A DNA stretch of 64,000 bases from an uncultured candidate division Zixibacteria bacterium (GTDB lineage: Bacteria > Zixibacteria > MSB-5A5 > GN15 > PGXB01). Position 1 is the first letter of the stretch. Each line of letters opens with the position of its first letter. Both the position numbers and the translations under genes were made by a program. The notes under the pieces were generated by a model, which ran no database searches, was not told where the DNA came from, and saw only the letters and a list, made by a program, of their open reading frames with translations. Location: the NCBI GenBank assembly GCA_937925655.1, contig CALAMC010000101.1:1-64000 (forward strand). The letters run 5' to 3'. Below are positions 45,755-54,575 of the stretch, piece after piece.

Positions 45755-46273
45755 ATGAGTAAACCCGCCGATAAGAAAATCCTGGTTGTCGATGATGAAG
45801 ACGATGTCCGGCAGTTTCTGGAGCTGGCTTTAAAGGAGGCCGGTTTCAATGTCATTACCGCCTGCGATGGATTCGAAGCCATGGAGAAAGTGGAAAAAGA
45901 ACACCCGGATTTGATATCGCTGGATCTGGTCATGCCCAAAAAATCCGGTGCCAAATTCTATCACGACCTGAATAAAAACAAAAAATATAATAAAATCCCC
46001 GTACTGATTGTCACCGGCCACGCCCGTGACGATCTGGGCAGAGCCGACCTCAAAGAACTGACCATGTCGGGGCCGGGAATATACCTCGAAAAACCGGTCA
46101 GCCCGCCCAAATATGTCGCCGCCGTGAAGAGCCTTCTGGGGCTTGATGCCACAGACGAAGAACAAAACCTGGCCAGTCAGGTCAGCCTGCAAAGCGAGTT
46201 GAAAAATATTATCGATGCCGCCGACCCGGAGACACTGCGGAAGCTCAAGAAATTAATCAACGGCAAAAAATAA
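45755..46273 (+). CDS. Response regulator with short C-terminal extension
   Basis: This 172-residue protein has a receiver domain (LVVDDEDDV, LISLDLVMP with the Asp, YLEKPVSPP) and about 40 extra C-terminal residues predicted helical (ASQVSLQSELKNIIDAADP). No DNA-binding motif was seen. It follows the kinase gene by 28 bases. Confidence 0.85.
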   Translation: MSKPADKKILVVDDEDDVRQFLELALKEAGFNVITACDGFEAMEKVEKEHPDLISLDLVMPKKSGAKFYHDLNKNKKYNKIPVLIVTGHARDDLGRADLKELTMSGPGIYLEKPVSPPKYVAAVKSLLGLDATDEEQNLASQVSLQSELKNIIDAADPETLRKLKKLINGKK

Positions 46274-46295
46274 CGCCGTCGGTGGAGGGTAGATT

Positions 46296-46679
46296 ATGTC
46301 CAATAAAAAGAAGATTCTGATCGTCGAAGATGAGCCCGACCTGGTGGAAACACTCGGCGTTTTTTTCCGCGAAAGCGGTTATGAAACAATTGCCGCCTAC
46401 GACGGACACGAGGGTTTTATCAAAGCCGAAAAGGACGAACCGGATTTGATCACGCTGGATATCTCGATGCCCGGAGAATCAGGGGTGAAAATGTACCGCA
46501 ACCTGATAAACTCCGGCAAAACCAAGAATATCCCGGTGATAATCATAACGGCGGCCCCTTCGGAACTGAAGGGTTTCATCAAACGCATGAAGTCGTTTCC
46601 CGATCCGGCCGGATATTTCGAAAAGCCGGTGGACCGTGAGGAACTGCTGACAAAGGTCAAGGATTTAATCGGGGCCTGA
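46296..46679 (+). CDS. Single-domain response regulator
   Basis: This 127-residue receiver protein has the Asp in LITLDISMP and the Lys in YFEKPVDRE. The RBS GGAGG precedes it. It is the last gene of the redox and signalling block. It has no output domain and resembles the two other receivers in sequence, so the three probably arose by duplication. Confidence 0.85.
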   Translation: MSNKKKILIVEDEPDLVETLGVFFRESGYETIAAYDGHEGFIKAEKDEPDLITLDISMPGESGVKMYRNLINSGKTKNIPVIIITAAPSELKGFIKRMKSFPDPAGYFEKPVDREELLTKVKDLIGA

Positions 46680-46926
46680 AAATATTCCATTCATGCCGTA
46701 ATTTTCGGCATTACTTATTGGCCGCTTCTAAATAATTCTCTTTATGTTCATCCTGCCATTCCTTTCGGAATTATGCATTATAAAATCAGGAATTATTGGG
46801 ACAGAAGTTGTCTCCATTTTTCGGATGGCGCGTTAAAAACGCCAATTATTTTTAAATAGTGCAAAAGCGCCCGAATTCGTCGATAATATAGTAAAGGCGA
46901 TTACTCGGAACGACAGGAAATTTAGA
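46680..46926. other. Intergenic region with weak hairpins
   Basis: These 247 bases hold two possible stems, ATGCCG/CGGCAT at 46693-46711 and an imperfect GGCGCGTT-AAA-AACGCC at 46827-46843 followed by AATTATTTTTA. The latter could end the preceding operon. No clear promoter was recognised. Confidence 0.35.
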
Positions 46927-48183
46927 TTGCAGCAATTCTCTAAAAGTCCTTTTAAATCAGCGAACGAAAACCGGGCGCGCGCCGCCGTTTTCGGTTCATT
47001 CAGAGTCTTTACAATCGGCGACATTGGTGAACTCGAGTCTCATGCCGCCGCCTGGAATGACCTTGCTTTCGAAACGGCGCAACCGATGCTTTCTTATGCC
47101 TGGATATTGTCTTTTTTCGAACACCAGCTCGAAAGTGGACAAGACTGGGTTTGCCTTCTGGTTTATCGCGACGTGCATCTGGTCGGAGTACTTCCTCTGG
47201 TTTGCACCGTGCAAAAAATACTGGGCCGGGAACATTTGAGCTTATGGACCCCGTTCAACTGGCATACGCCGTGCGTCGATTTCCTCGTCAAACCTGGTTT
47301 CGAAGACGAAGTTATCCCCCTGATTCTGGAAACCTTGAATGACTTCAATCCGCACTATTCGAGTCTCAAAATAAGACGCCTTCAGGAATCCGCGCCCATG
47401 TTAAAAATGGCCCGGAACTGTTTGCCGGACATGCCGATCCTGCAACGTTTCAACGGCAAAGGTTCCTACATCGAAGTCGCTGGATCCTTCGAAGAATACC
47501 GCGCAACGCTTAAAGCCAGCTTTGTTCGAAACCTGAACCGGCTGGAAAGAAAACTCAAAAAACTCGGCGATTTGCACTATGAATTCATAACCGAAAACAC
47601 CGACAACCCGAATTATCTGCAGACATTTCTTGAAATTGAAGCATCCTGCTGGAAGGGTCGGAACAATTCGGCTATATCAAAATGCCCGTCACATCGGGAA
47701 TTCTACATGACTCTGACACGCCGCCTGGCCCGCCTGGGGTGGCTGGAATGGCATTTCCTCGCCGCCGCCGGTAAAACTATCGCCGCCAATTTGGCCATTC
47801 GCGTCAATCATCGACTGGTTATACTGAAAATCGGGTATGACGAAAAATATGCCTCATATTCTCCGGGAAGCAAACTATTTGAAAAAATGATAAAAAGAGC
47901 CTTCGACAGCGGCGAAATCGACGAAATCGACTGCCTTAGCGAATATACATGGAATCGCAACTGGCGGATGAAAACAAGATCTTTTTATGACCTGACAATT
48001 TACCCTGATCTTCCGATGATACTTCTCTGCCGCTACCTTCCGGCAAAGCTCTACCGCTTTTTCTGCCAATTACCGCTTCTAAATTATCCGTGTCGTCTAT
48101 GTCATCAAATAATAAGGCGGTTTCGCCCGAAACAAGATCCCAAAAATAAAAATTACTGTTTGAATAAAAAAATAAAGGGCTGA
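46927..48183 (+). CDS. GNAT-like acetyltransferase (Acetyltransf_6/CelD-BioF2 type)
   Basis: This 418-residue protein starts at TTG with AGGAAAT upstream; no ATG lies near. It shows the CelD/FemAB-like GNAT arrangement: N-terminal part SWILSFFEHQ-like with WVCLLVYRD, and a C-terminal acyltransferase domain (KASFVRNLNRLERKLKKLG, ASCWKGRNN, GYDEKYASYSPGSKLFEKMIK). Members modify amino sugars of cell-surface polysaccharides or peptidoglycan precursors, but the acceptor cannot be assigned here. It converges on the gene at 48199. Confidence 0.75.
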   Translation: MQQFSKSPFKSANENRARAAVFGSFRVFTIGDIGELESHAAAWNDLAFETAQPMLSYAWILSFFEHQLESGQDWVCLLVYRDVHLVGVLPLVCTVQKILGREHLSLWTPFNWHTPCVDFLVKPGFEDEVIPLILETLNDFNPHYSSLKIRRLQESAPMLKMARNCLPDMPILQRFNGKGSYIEVAGSFEEYRATLKASFVRNLNRLERKLKKLGDLHYEFITENTDNPNYLQTFLEIEASCWKGRNNSAISKCPSHREFYMTLTRRLARLGWLEWHFLAAAGKTIAANLAIRVNHRLVILKIGYDEKYASYSPGSKLFEKMIKRAFDSGEIDEIDCLSEYTWNRNWRMKTRSFYDLTIYPDLPMILLCRYLPAKLYRFFCQLPLLNYPCRLCHQIIRRFRPKQDPKNKNYCLNKKIKG

Positions 48184-48198
48184 AGTCGTTCGCCGTCA

Positions 48199-49182
48199 TT
48201 ACGATTTTTCTGACGGGAGCTTTATCGCCAGCGCAATTAGGGTCGATATTAATTCTACCACGATATTCCACAATCGGGCGGCCACCGCTACACCGATGGC
48301 GACCTTCCCGATATACGGCTCCAGCATCACCCACAGCGCGAATTCGCGAACGCCTATCCCGCCGGGCGTGAAAATTGCGACATAACCGATCTGGTAAGCG
48401 AAGATATACATGCCTATGGTCCCGGCCACGGGCACGGACGGGTTGTCCAGAACGGAATAAAGAAAAAGCCAGAACGAAATTCCATACATTATCCAGCTGG
48501 CAATATAACCGCCGTAAATTTTCAGGGCAGTCAGCCGGCCCACATTGAACGATATCGCCGGACGCCGGATGAGCTTTAAAAAATAATTTAACAGGGCTAA
48601 CGTCCATCGGGGAGCAATTATCAGAAGAATGGACGCCAGAAGAGTCAAACCCGAAAACATATATACCGACAGCCCGAGTTCGGCGCTGATTTTATCGGAC
48701 AGAATCTGGGGATAAAAAATGACCGTTATAAAACCAATCAAAAAACCCGTCGGCAGGGCGAAAATCAGGGCAATAATCCATGACGCCATCGATTCTTCTT
48801 CTTTTATATCGAGCCTGCGCGCCAGGTAGGCCATCGCGAAAATGGTCCAGAATTTGCCCGGCAAATAGCGGCCGAGATTGCTGATATACGATAGTTTAAA
48901 CCCATGCTTGACAGAGACTTTATGTCCGAAGCCGGAAATTATCAGGCACCAGACCAGAGAAAACATGACAAAAGTCACAATATGGGTGATTACGGACAGT
49001 CCCAGCAACCAGGGATTGATATTCCAGTCATAATTGATAATTTCGCCCCAGTGACGGCTTATCTGTTTGGTAACAAAATAGAGGACGATAGCCACCAATA
49101 CCAGTTTGAGCAGATTCTTGATATACCGCGGCACCAGCGGCTGGACTTGAGGAGGTTTATTATTCGATTTTATTACCATCAT
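48199..49182 (-). CDS. LPG-synthase-type multi-TM membrane protein
   Basis: This 327-residue protein has about eight hydrophobic helices of the lysylphosphatidylglycerol synthetase TM (UPF0104/AglD-like) family, including ISNLGRYLPGKFWTIFAMAYLARRLD and IFTPGGIGVREFALWVMLEPYIG. It lacks a synthetase domain, so it is a stand-alone flippase-like protein, perhaps for lipid-linked surface precursors. ATG at 49182 or 49179 with GGAA upstream is preferred over a GTG three codons earlier. The converging acetyltransferase suggests shared surface-polymer work. Confidence 0.8.
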   Translation of the reverse strand: MMVIKSNNKPPQVQPLVPRYIKNLLKLVLVAIVLYFVTKQISRHWGEIINYDWNINPWLLGLSVITHIVTFVMFSLVWCLIISGFGHKVSVKHGFKLSYISNLGRYLPGKFWTIFAMAYLARRLDIKEEESMASWIIALIFALPTGFLIGFITVIFYPQILSDKISAELGLSVYMFSGLTLLASILLIIAPRWTLALLNYFLKLIRRPAISFNVGRLTALKIYGGYIASWIMYGISFWLFLYSVLDNPSVPVAGTIGMYIFAYQIGYVAIFTPGGIGVREFALWVMLEPYIGKVAIGVAVAARLWNIVVELISTLIALAIKLPSEKS

Positions 49183-49297
49183 TATTTCCACGGCCTGAAG
49201 GCCTATTTAAAGCAACCTCATTGCGCTCAAATTATTACACAATAAGGATAATCGCGCCTCAATTTTCCACTAAATAATCTTGTCATTCCCGATTCCA

Positions 49298-49325
49298 TTG
49301 ACAAATCCTGAAAATAGCGTATACT
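49298..49325 (+). promoter_or_regulatory. Sigma-70 promoter of the metal efflux genes
   Basis: TTGACA at 49298-49303 is followed after 16 bases by TATACT at 49320-49325, one mismatch from consensus. Transcription would start near 49332, 26 bases before the first gene. Confidence 0.65.
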
Positions 49326-49357
49326 GACTGCGTATAGAATATAAGAGTATTTTAGTC

Positions 49358-49633
49358 ATGTATATGAAAACGATAAGTGCGGTTGTTTTCTCCGCTCTGG
49401 CCCTTTTAGTCTTCAATTGTAGCGATTTTCACAGTTGCAATTTTGACGGGGACCATGGCCCGAATTGCGATAATTGCCCATGTTTGATTTGCTCATCCGG
49501 GTTGAACAGCCCGGCCGTTTCCGCCTATAACTGGGATGTTACATACTGCCGGTTGGGTGATATTAAACCGGTCAATCCGTATTATAAATTCGGCGAAATC
49601 GCCGTCGATATTGATCAGCCTCCCCGTTTCTGA
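49358..49633 (+). CDS. Small Cys/His-rich exported protein of the metal efflux block
   Basis: This 91-residue protein has a signal peptide, possibly of lipoprotein type (LLVFNCSD, a poor lipobox). The mature part is Cys/His-rich: DFHSCNFDGDHGPNCDNCPCLICSSG, then a short tail. Such small proteins are often found beside CusA/CzcA pumps and probably bind metal in the periplasm. A strong promoter precedes it and the adaptor gene follows 91 bases later. Confidence 0.6.
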   Translation: MYMKTISAVVFSALALLVFNCSDFHSCNFDGDHGPNCDNCPCLICSSGLNSPAVSAYNWDVTYCRLGDIKPVNPYYKFGEIAVDIDQPPRF

Positions 49634-49724
49634 TTCTTAGCCAATCCGTATTCAAAATTACAACACCCATGATTTTAGAATCGCGGGTATTCTTCCTTTA
49701 TTGATAATTATAAGGATTAGCAGA

Positions 49725-51236
49725 ATGAGAAAAAAGGCTGTATTCGTTACAACTATCATACTTGTTTCGGCAGGGATATGGCTGGGATGGAATTATATTC
49801 GTCCGGCTGCGGCCGACAACCGGGCCGATGTGGCTACCCCAAAATGCGAAATTCACGGCATAGCGGAGAACCTCTGTTCTCGCTGTGACCCGGAATTAAT
49901 TCCGCTCTTCAAAGCTTCCGGCGACTGGTGTGCCGAACACAACCTGCCCGAATCACAATGTGATCTGTGCATTGAGGCCCATAATCATGATAATGACCCC
50001 CATGATGTTCACCATCATGTTCATGATCATGATCCTGAACATGAACACGAAGATTATCCGGGTCAGCCGGAAAACCGAATTGTGCCTGACGCCCATTCCA
50101 TTCATGAAACTCTTCCCGCCTTTACCGTATTCTTCCCGGAAAATGCAGTCCATTGTGCCACCGATGAAGCCGTCATACAATTCGCCTCGATTCAAACCGT
50201 CGAGCGGACCGGTCTGACGGTGCGCCCCGTCGCCGTCGCGGAAAGCACACCGGTCATCGAAGCGCCCGCCGAAATCGTGTTCAACGAGGCCAATACCGTC
50301 GTCCTGTCAACCACCCTTCCCGCGCTGGTCTCCGAGTGGCTGGTCGAACCCGGACAAACCGTCCGCACCGGGGATATCCTGGCCCGGTTGAACGTCCCCG
50401 GCCTGCCACGAATGAAGGCGGAATATCTGGAAGCTCATGCCGCCCGGCAATTGACCGCGAAAAAATTCGAGCGCCAAAAAGAACTACATGGAAAAGGCCT
50501 CGCCAGCGACAGCGAATTCGAAGAAGTCGCGACGGAATATCAGTTGGCCGAAGCCCGTCTGGTCGGGCAGGCCGGAATGTTGATGTCGGCGGGCCTATCC
50601 GAGCACGATCTCGAGATCGTCAAGAAGGGCAACCATATCACTCCAGTACTGAACCTCTATGCTCCGCGCCACGGAATCATTATCGACCGCATCGCCGTCC
50701 TCGGACAATTTCTGACCGAAGGCCAGCCACTGGCGGTTATTGGCGACCCTGATTCATTCTGGATCGAGGCCCGGGTGGGGGAAAACGCCCTCGATAAAAT
50801 TCGTGTTGGCGACAACGTGGAATTTTCAGCCGACGGAAACGGCTTTAAACGTTGCATTGGTCGGGTCATCTGGATTTCACGATTCCTCGATAAAAACACC
50901 CGTTCTGCCACCGTCCGGGCCGAAGTCGTCAGTACAACCGATCGGTTGCATGCCGGTGAATACGGGCGAGTATTGATCGGCAGCGCGACTTTATCGCCGA
51001 CGATAATGGTCCCCCGAGACGCCGTGCAATGGGAAGGCTGCTGCAATGTCGTTTTTGTAAAAGAAACGATTGACCGTTTCCGCCCCAGGAAGGTAAAAAT
51101 CTTCCCCGGCGACAACGGATACTATCGGATTGTGGATGGCCTTGCGGCGGGCGAGGAGATCGTGGTCAACGGCAGTTACCTGCTTAAAACCGAACTGAAA
51201 AAGGGCTCCATAGGAGCCGGATGCGCCGGTCATTAA
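49725..51236 (+). CDS. CusB/CzcB-like RND adaptor with Cys/His-rich N-terminus
   Basis: This 503-residue adaptor starts at an ATG with AAGGA upstream; an earlier TTG is less likely. After an N-terminal anchor come two copies of C-x2-H-x6-C-x2-C (Cys41-Cys54 and Cys69-Cys82), then a His-rich run with ten His in residues 86-108. The usual adaptor follows: barrel-sandwich (TVVLSTTLPALVSEWLVEPG), a short hairpin (LEAHAARQLTAKKFERQKEL) and beta-barrel domains. It links the CusA-like pump to an outer-membrane channel. The N-terminal part would collect Cu(I), Zn(II) or similar metal. Confidence 0.85.
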   Translation: MRKKAVFVTTIILVSAGIWLGWNYIRPAAADNRADVATPKCEIHGIAENLCSRCDPELIPLFKASGDWCAEHNLPESQCDLCIEAHNHDNDPHDVHHHVHDHDPEHEHEDYPGQPENRIVPDAHSIHETLPAFTVFFPENAVHCATDEAVIQFASIQTVERTGLTVRPVAVAESTPVIEAPAEIVFNEANTVVLSTTLPALVSEWLVEPGQTVRTGDILARLNVPGLPRMKAEYLEAHAARQLTAKKFERQKELHGKGLASDSEFEEVATEYQLAEARLVGQAGMLMSAGLSEHDLEIVKKGNHITPVLNLYAPRHGIIIDRIAVLGQFLTEGQPLAVIGDPDSFWIEARVGENALDKIRVGDNVEFSADGNGFKRCIGRVIWISRFLDKNTRSATVRAEVVSTTDRLHAGEYGRVLIGSATLSPTIMVPRDAVQWEGCCNVVFVKETIDRFRPRKVKIFPGDNGYYRIVDGLAAGEEIVVNGSYLLKTELKKGSIGAGCAGH

Positions 51237-51254
51237 TAAGCGCCCGGAGTCGTC

Positions 51255-54200
51255 ATGCTTGAAAAAATAGTAGAATTTGTAATCCGTTACCGCCTGTTTG
51301 TACTGGTCTTGACGCTGGCTCTGGTAATTATGGGTATGATCGCGGTCTGGAATCTCCCTTTCGATGCCTTTCCCGATACGACACCCGTCCTGGTACAGGT
51401 CAACGTCTCGGCTCCGGGCTGGTCGCCCGAGGAAGTGGAACGTCTGGTGATCCACCCGCTCGAGCGGTCGCTGTCCGGACTGGCGGGGCTTATGGAAGTG
51501 AGGTCCATATCAAGGTATGGCCTGGCACAGGTGACTTTGATTTTCGACGACGCCACCGACATATATCTCGCGCGCCAGCAGATATCAGAACGGCTGATCG
51601 GCATCGAACTTCCCGCCGGCGTCGACCCGCCGCAACTCGGGCCCGTCTCTTCCGGGCTTGGCGAAGTTTTTCATTATATCGTCATCGGCAAAAGTGACGA
51701 TCCGACTCTGGCCCGAACCGTACAGGACTGGTATATCAAGCCCCAACTGCTGTCGGTTCCGGGCGTGGCCGAAGTCAACAGCTGGGGCGGATTTGTGCGG
51801 CAGTACCATCTGATGATCGACCCCAATCTCCTCGCCAAGTACAACCTGACGCTGTCCGGCGTGGTCGAAAAAATCGAAAGCGATATCAGAAACGTTCCCG
51901 GAGGACAAATGGTTCGTGGGGGCGAGCAAACGCTGGTGCGGGGAATCGGTATGATTACCGACCGCGGTCAGCTCGAAAAGCTGATTGTCGATACTCGTAA
52001 CGGCGTCCCGATTTTCGTGGAGGATATTGCCGAAGTGGTGATCGGCCACGAAATCCGTCGGGGTGCCGCCACATACAACGGCACGGGCGAAGTCGTCCTC
52101 GGTCTCGGTTTCATGCTCATCGGACAGAATCCCCGCGAAATAACCGAACGGTTGGCCAATCGCCTCGAGGAAATCAAAACTACTCTTCCGAGTGATATTG
52201 AAGTCAGGGCGGTGTACCAACGAACCGATCTCGTGGCCAGGGTTCTCCGAACGGTTGAGCATAACCTGTTTTTTGGTGCCATTCTGGTTATAGCCATCTT
52301 GTTCATATTCATGGGCAATTTGCGCGCCGGACTGATTACGGCCTCGGCCATTCCTCTGTCCATGCTTTTTGCCTTCGACATGATGTCCCGCTTCGGCATC
52401 GCCGGATCCCTTATGAGCCTCGGCGCGATCGATTTCGGACTGGCTGTCGATAACTCCGTTATTCAGGTTGAAAACGCCGTCCGGCGTCTGGCGGAAGCCG
52501 TTCCCTCACGATCACGGCTGGAAATCATCAAAGACGCCATCATGGAAGTTCGGAAACCGACTCTGTTCGGCGAATTAATTATCATTATCGTTTATCTACC
52601 CATATTGACGCTGGAAGGTATCGAAGGCAAGTTGTTTCGACCGATGGCCCTCACGGTAAGCTTCGTTTTGATCGGTGCTTTGTTGCTTTCTTTTTCCGTC
52701 ATTCCGGCCTTAATCGCCACGTTTTTTAATAAAGGAATCAAAGACAAGGAATCTCCCATCATCGCCTTTATTAAAAGATTGTACCGACCGGTCCTGCAAT
52801 GGTCGCTCCGACACGGAGTCATTGTCATCATTATTACGGCCGTTCTGGTCGGGGCGGGAATATTCCGCTTCAAGCACATGGGCTCCGAATTCGTCCCGAG
52901 GTTGAGCGAAGGCACCATCGCCGTCAACCTGGTTCGGCTGGCGGGCGTATCGCTGGAACAATCGACCGCCATCACGACGCAGGTCGAGCGCCTGCTTCTG
53001 GCGAAGTTCCCCGATGAAATCGAAGATATCTGGACCCGCACCGGCACCGCCGAACTTTCCACCGACCCCATGGGTATCGAGATTTCCGATCCCTTCATCA
53101 CACTCAAACCCCGCCACATGTGGAAAAAGGCCGGAACCCAGGCCGAACTGGTGGCGCTGATCGATGCCGAACTGGCCGACATCCCCGGCATGAATCGCAT
53201 TTTTACCCAGCCGATCGAAATGCGCATCAATGAAATGATCGCCGGAATTCGCGGAGATGTCGGTATTAAAATATTCGGTGACGACCTGACCGTTCTGGAA
53301 CGAAAGGCCGAGGAGATCGCCGCGCTGGCCGAATCGATTCCGGGCAGTGCCGATGTCACGGTCGAGCAGTTGACCGGACAACCTCATTTCGAAATCAGCG
53401 TCGACCGTCAGAGCATGTCCCGCTTCGGGCTCGGCGCCGACGAAGTCCTGTCCCTGATTGAAAGCTTTGGCGGCATTCCGGTCGGCCAACTCTTCGATGG
53501 CCAGAAACGTTTCGATATTCATGTCCGATTGGATTCGATGTATCGTCAGGCGCCCGAAGACATTGTTAAAATCCCGATACGTTCCGGCGGCGGCAACATG
53601 GTCACGCTCGACCGGGTCACCACCGCCAGACTGTATGAAGGTCCGGCCGCCATCACCCGCGAATGGGGTAAACGTCGGGCGATCGTGCAATGCAACGTCC
53701 GGGGACGGGATGTCGGTTCCTTCGTCACAGAACTCCGCGACCGCATTTCAAACGAAATAGTTTTCGAGCCGGGGTATTACGTTCGTTTCGGCGGCCAGTT
53801 CGAAAACCTGGAACGGGCCCGCGCCCGGCTTGCCATTGTCGTTCCCATAACGATGCTCTTAATTTTCGGTCTTCTGTACTGGACCTATCGCTCGGCGCGC
53901 GACGCTATATTGATTTTCACCGGAGTTCCTCTGGCGGCCGTCGGCGGTATCGCCAGCCTGACACTTCGCGGCATGCCTTTTTCCATTTCGGCCGGCGTAG
54001 GTTTTATTGCTTTATCCGGACTGGCCGTTTTAAACGGCCTGGTACTTATTTCAACCATAAAAAGATTGCTTAATGACGGGGTTAACCTGAAAGACGCCAT
54101 TAAAATCGGCGCCGAAAGCCGCATCCGTCCGGTACTGATGACGGCGTTGGTGGCGGCCTTCGGATTCATACCCATGACGATATCGACCGGGGTGGGCGCC

Positions 54201-54323
54201 GAAGTGCAGCGCCCGCTGGCGACGGTTGTAGTCGGCGGGATAATCACCTCGACGGCTCTGACCCTGCTCGTCCTGCCGGTGCTATACTCAATTTTCGGCA
54301 AAGTAACAAAAGGAGAAAAATGA
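51255..54323 (+). CDS. CusA/CzcA-like heavy-metal RND efflux pump
   Basis: This 1022-residue inner-membrane transporter of the HME-RND family starts LEKIVEFVIRYRLFVLVL, has PFDAFPDTTPVLVQV in the first pore domain and the proton-relay helix GAIDFGLAVDNSVIQVEN. Periplasmic domains alternate with two six-helix bundles. It exports monovalent or divalent metal ions using the proton gradient together with the adaptor 18 bases upstream. No outer-membrane channel gene is in the window. Confidence 0.9.
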   Translation: MLEKIVEFVIRYRLFVLVLTLALVIMGMIAVWNLPFDAFPDTTPVLVQVNVSAPGWSPEEVERLVIHPLERSLSGLAGLMEVRSISRYGLAQVTLIFDDATDIYLARQQISERLIGIELPAGVDPPQLGPVSSGLGEVFHYIVIGKSDDPTLARTVQDWYIKPQLLSVPGVAEVNSWGGFVRQYHLMIDPNLLAKYNLTLSGVVEKIESDIRNVPGGQMVRGGEQTLVRGIGMITDRGQLEKLIVDTRNGVPIFVEDIAEVVIGHEIRRGAATYNGTGEVVLGLGFMLIGQNPREITERLANRLEEIKTTLPSDIEVRAVYQRTDLVARVLRTVEHNLFFGAILVIAILFIFMGNLRAGLITASAIPLSMLFAFDMMSRFGIAGSLMSLGAIDFGLAVDNSVIQVENAVRRLAEAVPSRSRLEIIKDAIMEVRKPTLFGELIIIIVYLPILTLEGIEGKLFRPMALTVSFVLIGALLLSFSVIPALIATFFNKGIKDKESPIIAFIKRLYRPVLQWSLRHGVIVIIITAVLVGAGIFRFKHMGSEFVPRLSEGTIAVNLVRLAGVSLEQSTAITTQVERLLLAKFPDEIEDIWTRTGTAELSTDPMGIEISDPFITLKPRHMWKKAGTQAELVALIDAELADIPGMNRIFTQPIEMRINEMIAGIRGDVGIKIFGDDLTVLERKAEEIAALAESIPGSADVTVEQLTGQPHFEISVDRQSMSRFGLGADEVLSLIESFGGIPVGQLFDGQKRFDIHVRLDSMYRQAPEDIVKIPIRSGGGNMVTLDRVTTARLYEGPAAITREWGKRRAIVQCNVRGRDVGSFVTELRDRISNEIVFEPGYYVRFGGQFENLERARARLAIVVPITMLLIFGLLYWTYRSARDAILIFTGVPLAAVGGIASLTLRGMPFSISAGVGFIALSGLAVLNGLVLISTIKRLLNDGVNLKDAIKIGAESRIRPVLMTALVAAFGFIPMTISTGVGAEVQRPLATVVVGGIITSTALTLLVLPVLYSIFGKVTKGEK

Positions 54324-54353
54324 AAAACAATAGCGAAGAATGACTAATTTTCA

Positions 54354-54396
54354 TCGGGAACCATAATACCAAAAATGTATATTATACATTTCCCGA
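54354..54396. promoter_or_regulatory. Nested palindrome, possible operator upstream of the second RND unit
   Basis: AAATGTATA-T-TATACATTT (54373-54391) is a perfect 19-base palindrome. It lies inside a wider inverted repeat TCGGGAA (54354-54360) with TTCCCGA (54390-54396). It is 180 bases before the next start and has no T-tract, which suggests a regulator binding site. Confidence 0.45.
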
Positions 54397-54575
54397 TAAA
54401 TATGACCTGATTATGTTTGCGGCCTGAAATACTCATGTTAAATTTTAGCCTGACGCCGACAAAGAATCTCCGATATTTCGGAACTTGTTATAGACTTGGT
54501 AATTATAATTTAATAATATGTGCCCATGTTAGTGTTAAGATTAATCCTTTAAAGGGCCCATCCGAACGAGATTAC

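Noticed and set aside
52592..53690. Long minus-strand frames (255 and 326 codons) within the CusA-like pump gene
   Set aside because: Both are antisense shadows of a conserved RND gene and have no domain.
54417..54575. Upstream TTG start for the second adaptor, adding 53 residues
   Set aside because: The added part lacks a signal peptide and coding character, whereas the ATG at 54576 starts a typical lipoprotein signal.
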